This document shows, piece after piece, positions 53,371 to 61,240 of a DNA stretch of 64,000 nucleotides (its first letter is position 1; each line of letters begins with the position of its first letter). Origin of the DNA: Alkalimonas mucilaginosa (lineage in GTDB: Bacteria > Pseudomonadota > Gammaproteobacteria > Enterobacterales > Alteromonadaceae). A program made the translations under genes and the position numbers. The notes under the pieces are model-generated. The model saw only the letters and a program-made list of their open reading frames with translations. It was not told the DNA's origin and ran no database searches. Where the stretch lies: the NCBI RefSeq assembly GCF_036327005.1, contig NZ_JAUGZK010000002.1, forward strand, positions 248,001 to 312,000, given 5' to 3'.

Positions 53371-54785
53371 GCTTCGCGCTGGCGGCTGTGTTACTGCCAT
53401 TGCTTGCGGCTGTACTGGCCTTGTGCTGGCGTCGTCAGGCCGCTGGGCTGGTTTGGCTAAGTGGCTTGCTTAGTTTGTTGTTGGCAGCTGCCGCTCTGTG
53501 GCAGGTGGTGACTGCAGGACCTGCTACAATGCAGCTGGGTGGCTGGCAGACGGGCCTTGCCATTCGCTGGCAGTTGAATGAACTCTCGGCGCTGCTGTTG
53601 TTGATGACGGCGCTGATCCATAGCCTGGTCGCCAGTTACAGCCTAAGTCAGTGGCGCGATGCTGGCTTATCGGCCGATTTCTGGCCGTTGTCTGCCTTGT
53701 TGCAGGCGGCGTTATCGTCCTTGTTCTTGTCGGTCGATTTGTTTAACTGGTATGTCACACTGGAGTTGCTTGGGCTGGCGGCCGTGGCTCTGGTGTTACT
53801 CAGTGGCAAAAAGGCGTTGCAAGCCGCCATGCGCTATCTGCTGTTGTCGCTGGCTGCCTCACTATGCTATTTACTCGGCGTTGCCCTGCTCTATGGTCAC
53901 TATGGCTGGTTGGATGTACCGCAACTTGCTGTTGCAATCAGCGAGCAGCCGGTCGATCATCGGCTGGCGCTCTGGTTGATCACGGCAGGCCTGATGCTCA
54001 AAGCAGCGCTATGGCCTCTGCATATCTGGCTACCCGACGCCCATGCGGCTGCTCCGGCTCCGGTCAGTGCGTTGTTGTCGGCGCTGGTGGTGAAAGGGCC
54101 GCTCTTTATGCTCTATATGATCTGGAGTCAGTTGGCCGGCCCTGAGCTGGCTGTCACTGGCAGCTGGCTGTTCCTGCTCACTGGCAGTATGGCACTGTTG
54201 GCCGGTGGTTGGTCGGCGCTTCGGACCCCTTACGCCAAGGTGATGGTGGCTTATTCGACCGTGGCCCAGTTGGGCTATGGTTTGCTGGCACTTGGCTTGA
54301 TACTGCAGCTTAACGATCCGGCCTTTACCCAGGCACTCTTTCTCTTTGTACTGGCGCATGCCCTGGCCAAAACATCCACCTTCTTGGCTGTGGGGGAAAT
54401 GCAGCTGCGGTTGGGTGGTAAACGGCTTAGCACCTTCCGCGGTGCGAGCCAGACCATGCCGTTGGCCATGTTTGCCGTGGCGGTGGCGGGCGGTAGTCTG
54501 ATTGGTCTGCCACCAAGTGGTGGCTTTGTGGCGAAATGGCACATGCTGCTGCCGCTATGGCACCACAGCCAATTGTGGTGGCTGTTGCCGGTTATTCTGG
54601 CCGGTACCTTGCTTTCTGCGGCTTATATCTTTCGTTTGGTGGTGCTGGCTTTTAACCGGGCCAGGCCGGTCAGTCCAGATTTTGCCCCTGCCTTGTTGCC
54701 GCAGTGGTTGGCACTGTTGCCTGCCTTGCTGGTCTGGATGCTGGCTTTTGCCAGTGGGTCACTGCTGAGCTGGCTGGGAGGCTGA
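53367..54785 (+). CDS. Proton-conducting antiporter-like subunit 1 (NuoN/MrpD type)
   Basis: A 472-aa, about 14-helix protein of the proton_antipo_M family. The TM5 glutamate is in NWYVTLELLGLAA near residue 125. The TM7 lysine segment is MLKAALWPLHIWLPDAH and the TM8 lysine is in LSALVVKGPLFML. AYSTVAQLGYGLLAL and HALAKTSTFLAVGEM continue the channel axis. All expected charged residues are present, so it can be a proton or cation path. First of three such subunits. Confidence 0.88.
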   Translation: MSFALAAVLLPLLAAVLALCWRRQAAGLVWLSGLLSLLLAAAALWQVVTAGPATMQLGGWQTGLAIRWQLNELSALLLLMTALIHSLVASYSLSQWRDAGLSADFWPLSALLQAALSSLFLSVDLFNWYVTLELLGLAAVALVLLSGKKALQAAMRYLLLSLAASLCYLLGVALLYGHYGWLDVPQLAVAISEQPVDHRLALWLITAGLMLKAALWPLHIWLPDAHAAAPAPVSALLSALVVKGPLFMLYMIWSQLAGPELAVTGSWLFLLTGSMALLAGGWSALRTPYAKVMVAYSTVAQLGYGLLALGLILQLNDPAFTQALFLFVLAHALAKTSTFLAVGEMQLRLGGKRLSTFRGASQTMPLAMFAVAVAGGSLIGLPPSGGFVAKWHMLLPLWHHSQLWWLLPVILAGTLLSAAYIFRLVVLAFNRARPVSPDFAPALLPQWLALLPALLVWMLAFASGSLLSWLGG

Positions 54786-54786
54786 G

Positions 54787-56286
54787 ATGGACTGGAATAG
54801 CTGGTTGCCGCTGTTGATTGTGCTGAGCTCGTTGTTGCCAGGCCTATTGATTTTTAGCCTGGCGGAGCATCGTTTTGCCCTGCGCACCGCGCTGAACCTG
54901 GGCGGTGTGCTGGTGAAACTGCTGTTGGTGGCCTGGATGTGGCAAGGGGTCAAAGCCGGCGAAGATTATTACTTTGAGTTGCCGTTTTTACCCGGTGGAT
55001 CTTTTATCCTGCATGGCGATGCATTATCGCTGCAGTTTGTGCTCTTGTCCTCGGTGCTTTGGCTGGTGACGACCTTGTATGCCATTGGTTACCTGGAAGG
55101 TTCACCACTGCGTTCGCGTTTCTTTGGTTACTTTAGTTTGTGCGTCAGTGCTACCGTCGGGCTGGCGTTGTCGGGCAATCTGATCAGTTTTGTGCTGTTT
55201 TACGAGCTACTGACCTTGGCCACCTTCCCGTTGGTGGTGCATCGCGGCACGGTAGCGTCGCTTCGAGCTGGCAGGCGTTACCTGGCCTACACCATCAGTG
55301 GTGGCGTGGTGCTGATGCTGGGGGCTGCATTATTGCATAGCCTGACTGGTAGCCCGGTATTTATGCCTGGGGGGTATTTAAGCCCTTTACTGGCTGAGCA
55401 CAGTGGCTTGTTGATGCTGGCCTTTGTGTTGCTGATCACTGGGCTTGGGGTAAAAGCAGCCTTGTTGCCCTTGCATGGCTGGCTGCCTGAGGCCATGGTA
55501 GCACCTGCGCCGGTCAGTGCCCTGCTGCATGCGGTCGCTGTGGTCAAGGCCGGTGCTTTTGGCATTGTGCGGGTGGTGTACGATGTCTTTGGCGTCGAGG
55601 TGATGCAGCAGCTGGATCTAACCTGGCCACTGGTGTTGCTGGCCTCTGCCACTATTTTATATGGCTCCTGGCGCGCTTTGCAGCAGCAGGATCTCAAGCG
55701 TCGGTTGGCGTACTCGACCGTCAGTCAGGTGTCTTATGTCACGCTGGGTGTGGCGATGCTCGGGCCGGTAGCGGCTGTGGGCGGCCTGGTGCATCTGGTG
55801 CATCAGGGCGTGATGAAAATCACACTGTTTTTCTGTGCCGGTAACTTTGCCGAAACTTTGGGCATTCATAAAATTCGTGAGCTAAATGGCGTAGGGCGGC
55901 GCATGCCGCTTAGCAGCATGGCTTTTACGCTGGGGGCCTGCGGTATGATAGGGCTACCGGCAACCGCTGGCATGATCAGCAAGTGGTATCTGGCCAGCGG
56001 CGCGTTGGAGGCGGGGTATCCGCTGGTACTGTTGGTGCTGCTGACCTCCAGTGCGCTCAATGCGATGTATTTTCTGCCGCTGATTTATCGCATCTGGTGC
56101 CTTCCTACCGGCAACTTTCCAGCTCCGAAGCCGCTGTCAAAGCGTTTTGAAACTCACTGGATGCTGCTGTTGCCACCTGTGGTCACGGCATTGTTGATTG
56201 TGCTGATGGGACTGCTCGCAGGTACTGAGATTAGCCCGCTCAGCTGGAGCAAGCTGATTGTGGAGCGGGAGTTTAGTTATGACTGA
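54787..56286 (+). CDS. Proton-conducting antiporter-like subunit 2 (MrpD/NuoL type)
   Basis: A 499-aa, about 14-helix subunit one base after the previous stop. It keeps the TM5 glutamate (VLFYELLTLATFPLV near residue 140), the TM7 lysine (GVKAALLPLHGWLPEAM), the TM8 lysine (HAVAVVKAGAFG), AYSTVSQVSYVTLG and the helix HLVHQGVMKITLFFCAGNFA. It looks complete and is probably the principal antiporter-like subunit. The next gene overlaps its end by eight bases. Confidence 0.9.
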   Translation: MDWNSWLPLLIVLSSLLPGLLIFSLAEHRFALRTALNLGGVLVKLLLVAWMWQGVKAGEDYYFELPFLPGGSFILHGDALSLQFVLLSSVLWLVTTLYAIGYLEGSPLRSRFFGYFSLCVSATVGLALSGNLISFVLFYELLTLATFPLVVHRGTVASLRAGRRYLAYTISGGVVLMLGAALLHSLTGSPVFMPGGYLSPLLAEHSGLLMLAFVLLITGLGVKAALLPLHGWLPEAMVAPAPVSALLHAVAVVKAGAFGIVRVVYDVFGVEVMQQLDLTWPLVLLASATILYGSWRALQQQDLKRRLAYSTVSQVSYVTLGVAMLGPVAAVGGLVHLVHQGVMKITLFFCAGNFAETLGIHKIRELNGVGRRMPLSSMAFTLGACGMIGLPATAGMISKWYLASGALEAGYPLVLLVLLTSSALNAMYFLPLIYRIWCLPTGNFPAPKPLSKRFETHWMLLLPPVVTALLIVLMGLLAGTEISPLSWSKLIVEREFSYD

Positions 56287-57796
56287 GCTACAAGCCTTGC
56301 TATGGCCTGGAGCCGACTTTTCGATGCCGCAGGGGCCTGTGGCACTCTGGTTTGGCTTTACCTTGCTGCTTTGGCTCTGTGCCGGTCTGTATAGCCTTAG
56401 TACCATCAGCAAGCGCAAAACTCTGTACTGGAGCAGCTTTAGTCTTGCCATGGCTGGCAACCTGCTGCTGTTACTTGCGCAGGATGTGCTGGGTTTCTAT
56501 CTCGGCTTTGCCCTGATGAGTCTGTCGGCTTATGGCCTGGTGATCCACAGTGGTCAAAGTGCAGCCCGGCGCGCCGGACGTTTGTACCTGCAGTTGGCTA
56601 TCTTAGGTGAGCTGTTGCTGTTTGCGGCTTTGTTGTTGCGGGTGGATGCTGCCGGGGGGGCCTTGGTGATAGCGGACTTAAGCTCCGCTGCATTAACACC
56701 GCTCACTCTGGCGCTGCTGTTGCTGGGTTTTGGTTTGAAAGCCGGGTTTTTCCCGCTGCATATCTGGTTACCACAAGCGCACCCGGCGGCACCGGCACCA
56801 GCCAGTGCGGTGTTATCCGGCGCCATGATCAAAGCCGGTTTGTTTGGGCTCTGGCAGTTTATTCCGGCTGGTGATGCGCTGTTAATGCACTGGCTGCCCT
56901 GGTTGCTGGTGCTGTGCTTTAGTTCGGCTTTGTTCGGTGCCTGGCTGGCATTGCTGCATCGCAAACCCAAGGTGGTACTGGCCTATTCTTCGGTCAGCCA
57001 GATGGGCTATTTACTATTAGCACTGGTGTTGTACTGGAGTAGCCCGGCCGATTACCAGGTTCAGGCGGCCTGGTTGCTGGTGTGGTATGGCTGTCATCAT
57101 GCCTTGCTGAAATCGGCATTATTCCTGGCGTCAGGGGCTGTGAGCAGCTACCGGTTGCAGGGCTGGCACTGGCTGGCGCTGCTATGGCCGTTAGTCAGCC
57201 TTACTGCGTTACCACTGAGCTCCGGTGCTGCGGTCAAGTATGGTTTAAAGGAAGGGCTCGGGCAGAGCAGTTTTGTGGATTGGCCGCTGCTGCCTGCTGT
57301 ACTGATCTTGGGGGCGTTTAGCACGGCCTTGTTGGCCTGGCATTTATTGGTGTTGTTGCGTCAGCAGCATCAGCCAGCAAATCCAAGACTGCCGGTCACT
57401 GCCAGCCTTGGCTGGCTGCTACTGGCGCTGGCTTCGCTGAGCATGCCCTGGTGGCTGACAGCGCTGCAGCCGCTCTGGTGGCAGGCGCTACAGCCTGGCG
57501 CTTTGTTCGCTGCGCTTTGGCCAGTCGTATTGGCAGCTTTGTTGTACGGGTATTGGCTAAAACAAGGCCGGCCGCTTCCAACAGGCTGGCAGGATCCACT
57601 TAGCCCGGCGCTGGGCTGGTCTTTGTGGTTAAAATCCTGCTATCAGACCAAAAGCAATCGTGAGTTTGGGCTGCAACTGCCAAAGTGGCGGCGGCAGGAG
57701 CGTCGTGCCAACCGCTGGCTCAACCAACACGCGTTGTTACCGCTTGGCAGCAGCACCTTGCTGGCCGTGGTGCTGCTGCTTTGGTTACTAAGCTGA
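56279..57796 (+). CDS. Antiporter-like subunit 3, lacking the TM5 glutamate
   Basis: A 505-aa, about 14-helix subunit; the ATG at 56279 follows GGGAG. The TM7 and TM8 lysines remain (GLKAGFFPLHIWLPQAH and GAMIKAGLFGLW), as does AYSSVSQMGYLLLAL. At the place of the TM5 glutamate (xFELL in relatives) the sequence reads LGFYLGFALMSLS, with Ala where Glu is expected. It may have lost pumping or act structurally. Its stop is two bases from the convergent hemJ. Confidence 0.85.
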   Translation: MTELQALLWPGADFSMPQGPVALWFGFTLLLWLCAGLYSLSTISKRKTLYWSSFSLAMAGNLLLLLAQDVLGFYLGFALMSLSAYGLVIHSGQSAARRAGRLYLQLAILGELLLFAALLLRVDAAGGALVIADLSSAALTPLTLALLLLGFGLKAGFFPLHIWLPQAHPAAPAPASAVLSGAMIKAGLFGLWQFIPAGDALLMHWLPWLLVLCFSSALFGAWLALLHRKPKVVLAYSSVSQMGYLLLALVLYWSSPADYQVQAAWLLVWYGCHHALLKSALFLASGAVSSYRLQGWHWLALLWPLVSLTALPLSSGAAVKYGLKEGLGQSSFVDWPLLPAVLILGAFSTALLAWHLLVLLRQQHQPANPRLPVTASLGWLLLALASLSMPWWLTALQPLWWQALQPGALFAALWPVVLAALLYGYWLKQGRPLPTGWQDPLSPALGWSLWLKSCYQTKSNREFGLQLPKWRRQERRANRWLNQHALLPLGSSTLLAVVLLLWLLS

Positions 57797-57798
57797 AT

Positions 57799-58227
57799 CT
57801 AAGGCTTTAGCACCGCCAGTAAGATGGTGGCGAACAAAATCAGCACCGGCATTTCATTAAACCAGCGGTAAAAACGACCTGTGCGGTTATTCCGGTCAGC
57901 TTTAAAATCGGCCAGCAATTTAAAGCAGTAGCCATGGTAGCCATAGAGGATGGTCACCAGCAGCAACTTGTAATGCAGCCAGCGGCTGGCACGAAACCAG
58001 TCCATGCCGTAAGCCTGGATCAGTAAGAGACCAAACACCAGCGTCAGGATGGCAAAGGGCGTCACAAAAAACAGCAAGCGACGCTCCATCACTTTGAATT
58101 GCGCCTGAATATCCGGGTTGTTGGTTTCGGCATGGTAGACAAAAAGCCGCGGCAGGTAAAAGATACCGGCAAACCAGGCCACCATAAAAATCAGGTGCAG
58201 CGCTTTATAAATCAGTAGTAATGTCAT
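57799..58227 (-). CDS. hemJ: Protoporphyrinogen IX oxidase HemJ
   Basis: A 142-aa four-helix membrane protein of the HemJ (UPF0093) family, oxidising protoporphyrinogen to protoporphyrin in heme synthesis. The conserved His is in LLIYKALHLIFMVAWFAGIF near residue 11; YLPRLFVYHAE, VMERRLLFFVTPFA, WLHYKLLLVTILYGYH and the RWFNEMPVLILFATI end are typical. It overlaps the CLC channel gene (ATGA), so both share a transcript. Confidence 0.95.
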   Translation of the reverse strand: MTLLLIYKALHLIFMVAWFAGIFYLPRLFVYHAETNNPDIQAQFKVMERRLLFFVTPFAILTLVFGLLLIQAYGMDWFRASRWLHYKLLLVTILYGYHGYCFKLLADFKADRNNRTGRFYRWFNEMPVLILFATILLAVLKP

Positions 58228-59954
58228 AGTAAGTTATTCTGTTTTACCAATAAGCTTTGGACCTGATCCCAGCGTACCAAACCTACAGGCTCTGGGTGTT
58301 GCCGGGTATCGTCGATAACGCAAACGGCCCCTTCACGACTTGCTTCCAGCAAGTGGTGTACTTCAGCCATGGTGGCTTGCTGGCTAACTACCGGCACCGG
58401 CAGATAGTGGATAGCATCCTGTCCTGTCAGTGACAAGCTAACATCGTAACTGGCCAATTGATACTGAGGTTCGTCATCCTTCGTGCTTTTAAGCAGCAGC
58501 AGTTCATCGGCCGCTAAGCGATCCAGTTGCTGGCGAGTGCTTGCTTCATCGGCCTCAATCATCAAGTGGTAACGATGATCAAGCTGCGCCAGTACGCCAA
58601 CTTTTTGCAGCAGATCAGCCGCCGGCGATACTTTATAAGGCAATTGCAGGAAATCCAACTGCATCAAAAACAGCGATTTGGTGTGACAGAACTGCACCCC
58701 GGTGACATAAGCAGTCGCAATCACCAGCATGGCAGGCAAGATAATATCCGGGTTGGAAGCCAGCTCCATCACAGCCACCAAAGCTGCCAGTGGGGCATGC
58801 AGGCAGGCCGCCATCAAACCTGCCATCCCAAGCACGGCATAGGTACCGGCATGATCACTGTGGCCATGCAGTAGGCCGGGAAGCAGCGCCAGCAAAGTGC
58901 CAAAGACGATACCGATACCGAAGATAGGACCAACTACACCGCCAGGAACGCCAAGACCAAGGGCAAAAATGGTTAAAATCATTTTGCCGACAAAGAGCGC
59001 CAGTAACAGTTGCACATCGGTTGGTGCTTCCACGGCGTATTGAATGGCACCGGTTTCAGCACCCATGGCTTGCGGTATCAACATGCCTACGGCGGCTGTG
59101 ATAGTTGCTGCCAGTAATAAACGGACTGGTAAGGGCCAGTTTTTAAACCAGCGGATAATACGCATCATATTGGTGTTAAACACAAAAGCGACCATACCAA
59201 TAAGCACACCACACAAGATGAGGTAGGGGAAATGCCAGCCAGGCAGAGTGCTGATTTGTAAAATGGCCAGCTCGCGCTCCATGCCAAAGACCTGCCGGGT
59301 GATCAGTGCACCCACTACAGCGGCCAGCATAACTGGGATAAACACATGGATACGGTATTCCCGGAGCACTACTTCCATTACGAAGATCACAGCGGCCAGC
59401 GGGGTATTAAACGAGGCGGCAATACCAGCGGCAATACCACAACCAACCAGGGTGCGAATGCTGTTGTAGGGCAGCTTTAATTTCTTGCCAACAAAGCTGG
59501 CACCATAAGCACCAAGGTGTACCGATGGGCCTTCCCGTCCAACGGAAAAACCACTGGCCAGAGCGGCCACACCGCCGAAAAACTGATTAAAGGTGTTACG
59601 AAATGGCATCAGGCCGTACATGGTTTTCATACGGTGAATCACAAATGGAATGCCCAGCCGATAATGCTTATAGCCAGTGAGTAACGCAATCAGGCCGATA
59701 CAAAAAGCACCGATAAAAGGCAATAGCCAGCGAAGTTCCTGGGCTGCAGTTGAGAAATCGTCGAATTTATCCAGATAAAGACTTTGCAGTGCTATGATTG
59801 CCAGCCGAAATAACACAATCAGCACTGCAGCCAGTAAGCCCCCTAGTGCTCCTAGCAGGCAGAGTTGCAACGAAGTTTGTGGCAGGGCAAGTTGTTTGCG
59901 CAAGCCAGGCAATGTTTGGTGCAGCCATTGCAGGCTCTGGGACCATCGTTTCAT
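58224..59954 (-). CDS. CLC-family anion channel/transporter with CBS domains
   Basis: A 576-aa protein with about ten to twelve membrane helices and a C-terminal CBS pair (about 430-575). The gating-glutamate motif GREGPSVHLGAYG near residue 135 is intact. The first anion-coordinating motif, GSGIP in E. coli ClcA, reads RLGIP here (HYRLGIPFV), and the GxFAP motif reads GVVGP (GVPGGVVGPIFG). The neighbourhood (hemL ... clc-erpA) matches clcA in E. coli, but the filter changes make me avoid that symbol. Anion preference may differ from chloride. Confidence 0.88.
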   Translation of the reverse strand: MKRWSQSLQWLHQTLPGLRKQLALPQTSLQLCLLGALGGLLAAVLIVLFRLAIIALQSLYLDKFDDFSTAAQELRWLLPFIGAFCIGLIALLTGYKHYRLGIPFVIHRMKTMYGLMPFRNTFNQFFGGVAALASGFSVGREGPSVHLGAYGASFVGKKLKLPYNSIRTLVGCGIAAGIAASFNTPLAAVIFVMEVVLREYRIHVFIPVMLAAVVGALITRQVFGMERELAILQISTLPGWHFPYLILCGVLIGMVAFVFNTNMMRIIRWFKNWPLPVRLLLAATITAAVGMLIPQAMGAETGAIQYAVEAPTDVQLLLALFVGKMILTIFALGLGVPGGVVGPIFGIGIVFGTLLALLPGLLHGHSDHAGTYAVLGMAGLMAACLHAPLAALVAVMELASNPDIILPAMLVIATAYVTGVQFCHTKSLFLMQLDFLQLPYKVSPAADLLQKVGVLAQLDHRYHLMIEADEASTRQQLDRLAADELLLLKSTKDDEPQYQLASYDVSLSLTGQDAIHYLPVPVVSQQATMAEVHHLLEASREGAVCVIDDTRQHPEPVGLVRWDQVQSLLVKQNNLL

Positions 59955-60041
59955 TGTAAGGCGGCATTGGACTCAACTTCCTATAGTGTAACAGACTGGT
60001 GTAAAAGCAGAAATTTTTTCCTTCATCCTGGTATTTGTACA

Positions 60042-60066
60042 ATACTTGAATAAAACAGTCAGGTAT
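60042..60066 (+). promoter_or_regulatory. IscR type-1 binding site
   Basis: The 25 bases from 60042 to 60066 (beginning ATACTTGAAT and ending CAGTCAGGTAT) agree with the remembered IscR type-1 consensus at 24 of 25 positions. The site covers the -35 and part of the spacer of the erpA promoter. In E. coli erpA is repressed by holo-IscR at a type-1 site. Confidence 0.75.
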
Positions 60067-60074
60067 TGGATAAT
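60046..60074 (+). promoter_or_regulatory. erpA sigma-70 promoter
   Basis: TTGAAT (60046-60051), 17-base spacer, GATAAT (60069-60074). Expected start near 60081, about 24 bases before the ATG. Confidence 0.65.
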
Positions 60075-60104
60075 TCGCACCTTAGTTTTGCTCTTGGAGT
60101 ATGT

Positions 60105-60446
60105 ATGTCAGATTTTCAGGTACCACTGGAATTTACCGATGCTGCCGCCGAAAAAGTACTGGCGCTGGTAACTGAAGAAGAAAATCCGGAACTGAAACTG
60201 CGTGTCTATATCACAGGTGGGGGCTGCTCAGGCTTTCAGTATGGTTTTACCTTCGACGAAAAAGTGAATGAAGGGGATTTCGTGCTGGAAAAGCAGGGGG
60301 TCAGCATGGTGGTAGATCCAATGAGTCTGCAGTACCTGATGGGAGGAACTGTCGACTACACCGATGGTTTGCAGGGCAGCCGTTTTATTGTCAGTAACCC
60401 GAATGCTACGACAACTTGTGGCTGTGGTTCATCTTTCTCTGTTTAA
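60105..60446 (+). CDS. erpA: Iron-sulfur cluster insertion protein ErpA
   Basis: A-type carrier that delivers Fe-S clusters to apoproteins such as IspG/H. The ATG at 60105 has GGAG five bases upstream and gives 113 aa (E. coli 114). The three ligand cysteines are in GGGCSGFQYGF near residue 43 and the C-terminal TTCGCGSSF. Regulation by IscR is indicated by the site overlapping its promoter. It is divergent from the CLC gene. Confidence 0.96.
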   Translation: MSDFQVPLEFTDAAAEKVLALVTEEENPELKLRVYITGGGCSGFQYGFTFDEKVNEGDFVLEKQGVSMVVDPMSLQYLMGGTVDYTDGLQGSRFIVSNPNATTTCGCGSSFSV

Positions 60447-60454
60447 TGCTGATA

Positions 60455-60479
60455 AGCGGTAAAGATGTTATTTACCGCT
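60455..60479. terminator. 9-bp hairpin between convergent genes
   Basis: AGCGGTAAA (60455-60463) pairs exactly with TTTACCGCT (60471-60479). It lies between erpA and the small membrane protein and includes the latter's stop codon. It could end both transcripts despite short T-runs. Confidence 0.55.
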
Positions 60480-60645
60480 GTGTTAGCCAGATGATCCCTG
60501 CTAGCAAAACGCCAATCGCCAGATTAAAAATGGCAATATAAATAAAACCTTTCTTGCCTTGCTGCATGCTAAGCCCCTGGCTTTGCAAAAACCAAAACCA
60601 GGCTGCAAACATCAGTAAGGGCAGCAAAAAAATCAACCGAATCAT
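60472..60645 (-). CDS. 57-aa two-helix membrane protein
   Basis: The ATG at 60645 follows GGGAGT; an earlier in-frame start adds 23 residues without a ribosome site. The peptide starts MIRLIFLLPLLMFAAWFWFL and has a second helix (about 37-53), separated by a short basic loop (SMQQGKKG). The positive loop suggests both termini face the periplasm. No family recognised. Confidence 0.6.
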   Translation of the reverse strand: MIRLIFLLPLLMFAAWFWFLQSQGLSMQQGKKGFIYIAIFNLAIGVLLAGIIWLTQR

Positions 60646-60955
60646 GATACTCCCAGACTTCATGTGTTCATTGATTGCCAGTATAGAAGAAAACAACCTC
60701 GCTGACGAATTCACATATGACTATGTTGCTCATCAGGTGGATGCTTTCCCTATTATAGGTTTTTCCTAACGGTTACTGCTCAAACTGTCAAGGCAAACCC
60801 TGTTTTTTAACTCCTGTAACTGTACGCTTGTCGCATCCTATGCTTTAATGGGGGTGTTTTCATGACGCTTGGTTTCTGCCGACGTCATGAATGTGGGCAT
60901 AAATCCTCAGGACTTCATAATAAAAGCGTCTTAAACGCTGGGAGTACATCATAAA
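60646..60955. other. 310-base intergenic region with a 9-bp palindrome
   Basis: No credible gene is seen on either strand. TTCATGACG (60859-60867) and CGTCATGAA (60883-60891) are exact complements around a 15-base gap, about 65 bases before the XRE gene; a smaller AGCGT-5-ACGCT lies nearer the start. These are plausible operator sites for the regulator downstream. Confidence 0.5.
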
Positions 60956-61195
60956 ATGAAAGGTGGTAAAAGCGTTATTTCTGAAGAGAATAAGCGGCTT
61001 TGTGTTTGGTTAAAGCGTCAGCGCCAGGAAAAAGGGCATACAATGCGCAGTTTGTCTGAATTGCTGGGAACTCCGCATTCCTTTATTGGTAAGGTGGAAA
61101 ATCAGGAGCGTCGGCTGGATGTGGTTGAATTTATTCGCTACTGCCAGGCATTGGATGTTGATCCTGCAGAAGGGTTGAAACAGGCTTTGAATTAA
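60956..61195 (+). CDS. Single-domain XRE-family regulator
   Basis: A 79-aa protein that is almost entirely a helix-turn-helix: LKRQRQEKGHTMRSLSELLG, then TPHSFIGKVENQERRLDVVEF and the closing helix YCQALDVDPAEGLKQAL. It has no ligand or partner domain. GGGAG lies about a dozen bases upstream of the ATG. A strong terminator follows. It may repress its own promoter through the palindrome at 60859-60891. No toxin gene is adjacent. Confidence 0.85.
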   Translation: MKGGKSVISEENKRLCVWLKRQRQEKGHTMRSLSELLGTPHSFIGKVENQERRLDVVEFIRYCQALDVDPAEGLKQALN

Positions 61196-61211
61196 CAAGC
61201 TATTCAATTAC

Positions 61212-61240
61212 AAAGGGATACCAGCCGGTATCCCTTTTTT
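61212..61240. terminator. Intrinsic terminator after the XRE gene
   Basis: AAAGGGATACC (61212-61222), AGCC loop, GGTATCCCTTT (61227-61237) and Ts to 61240. It abuts the stop codon of the convergent ampG gene. Confidence 0.88.
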
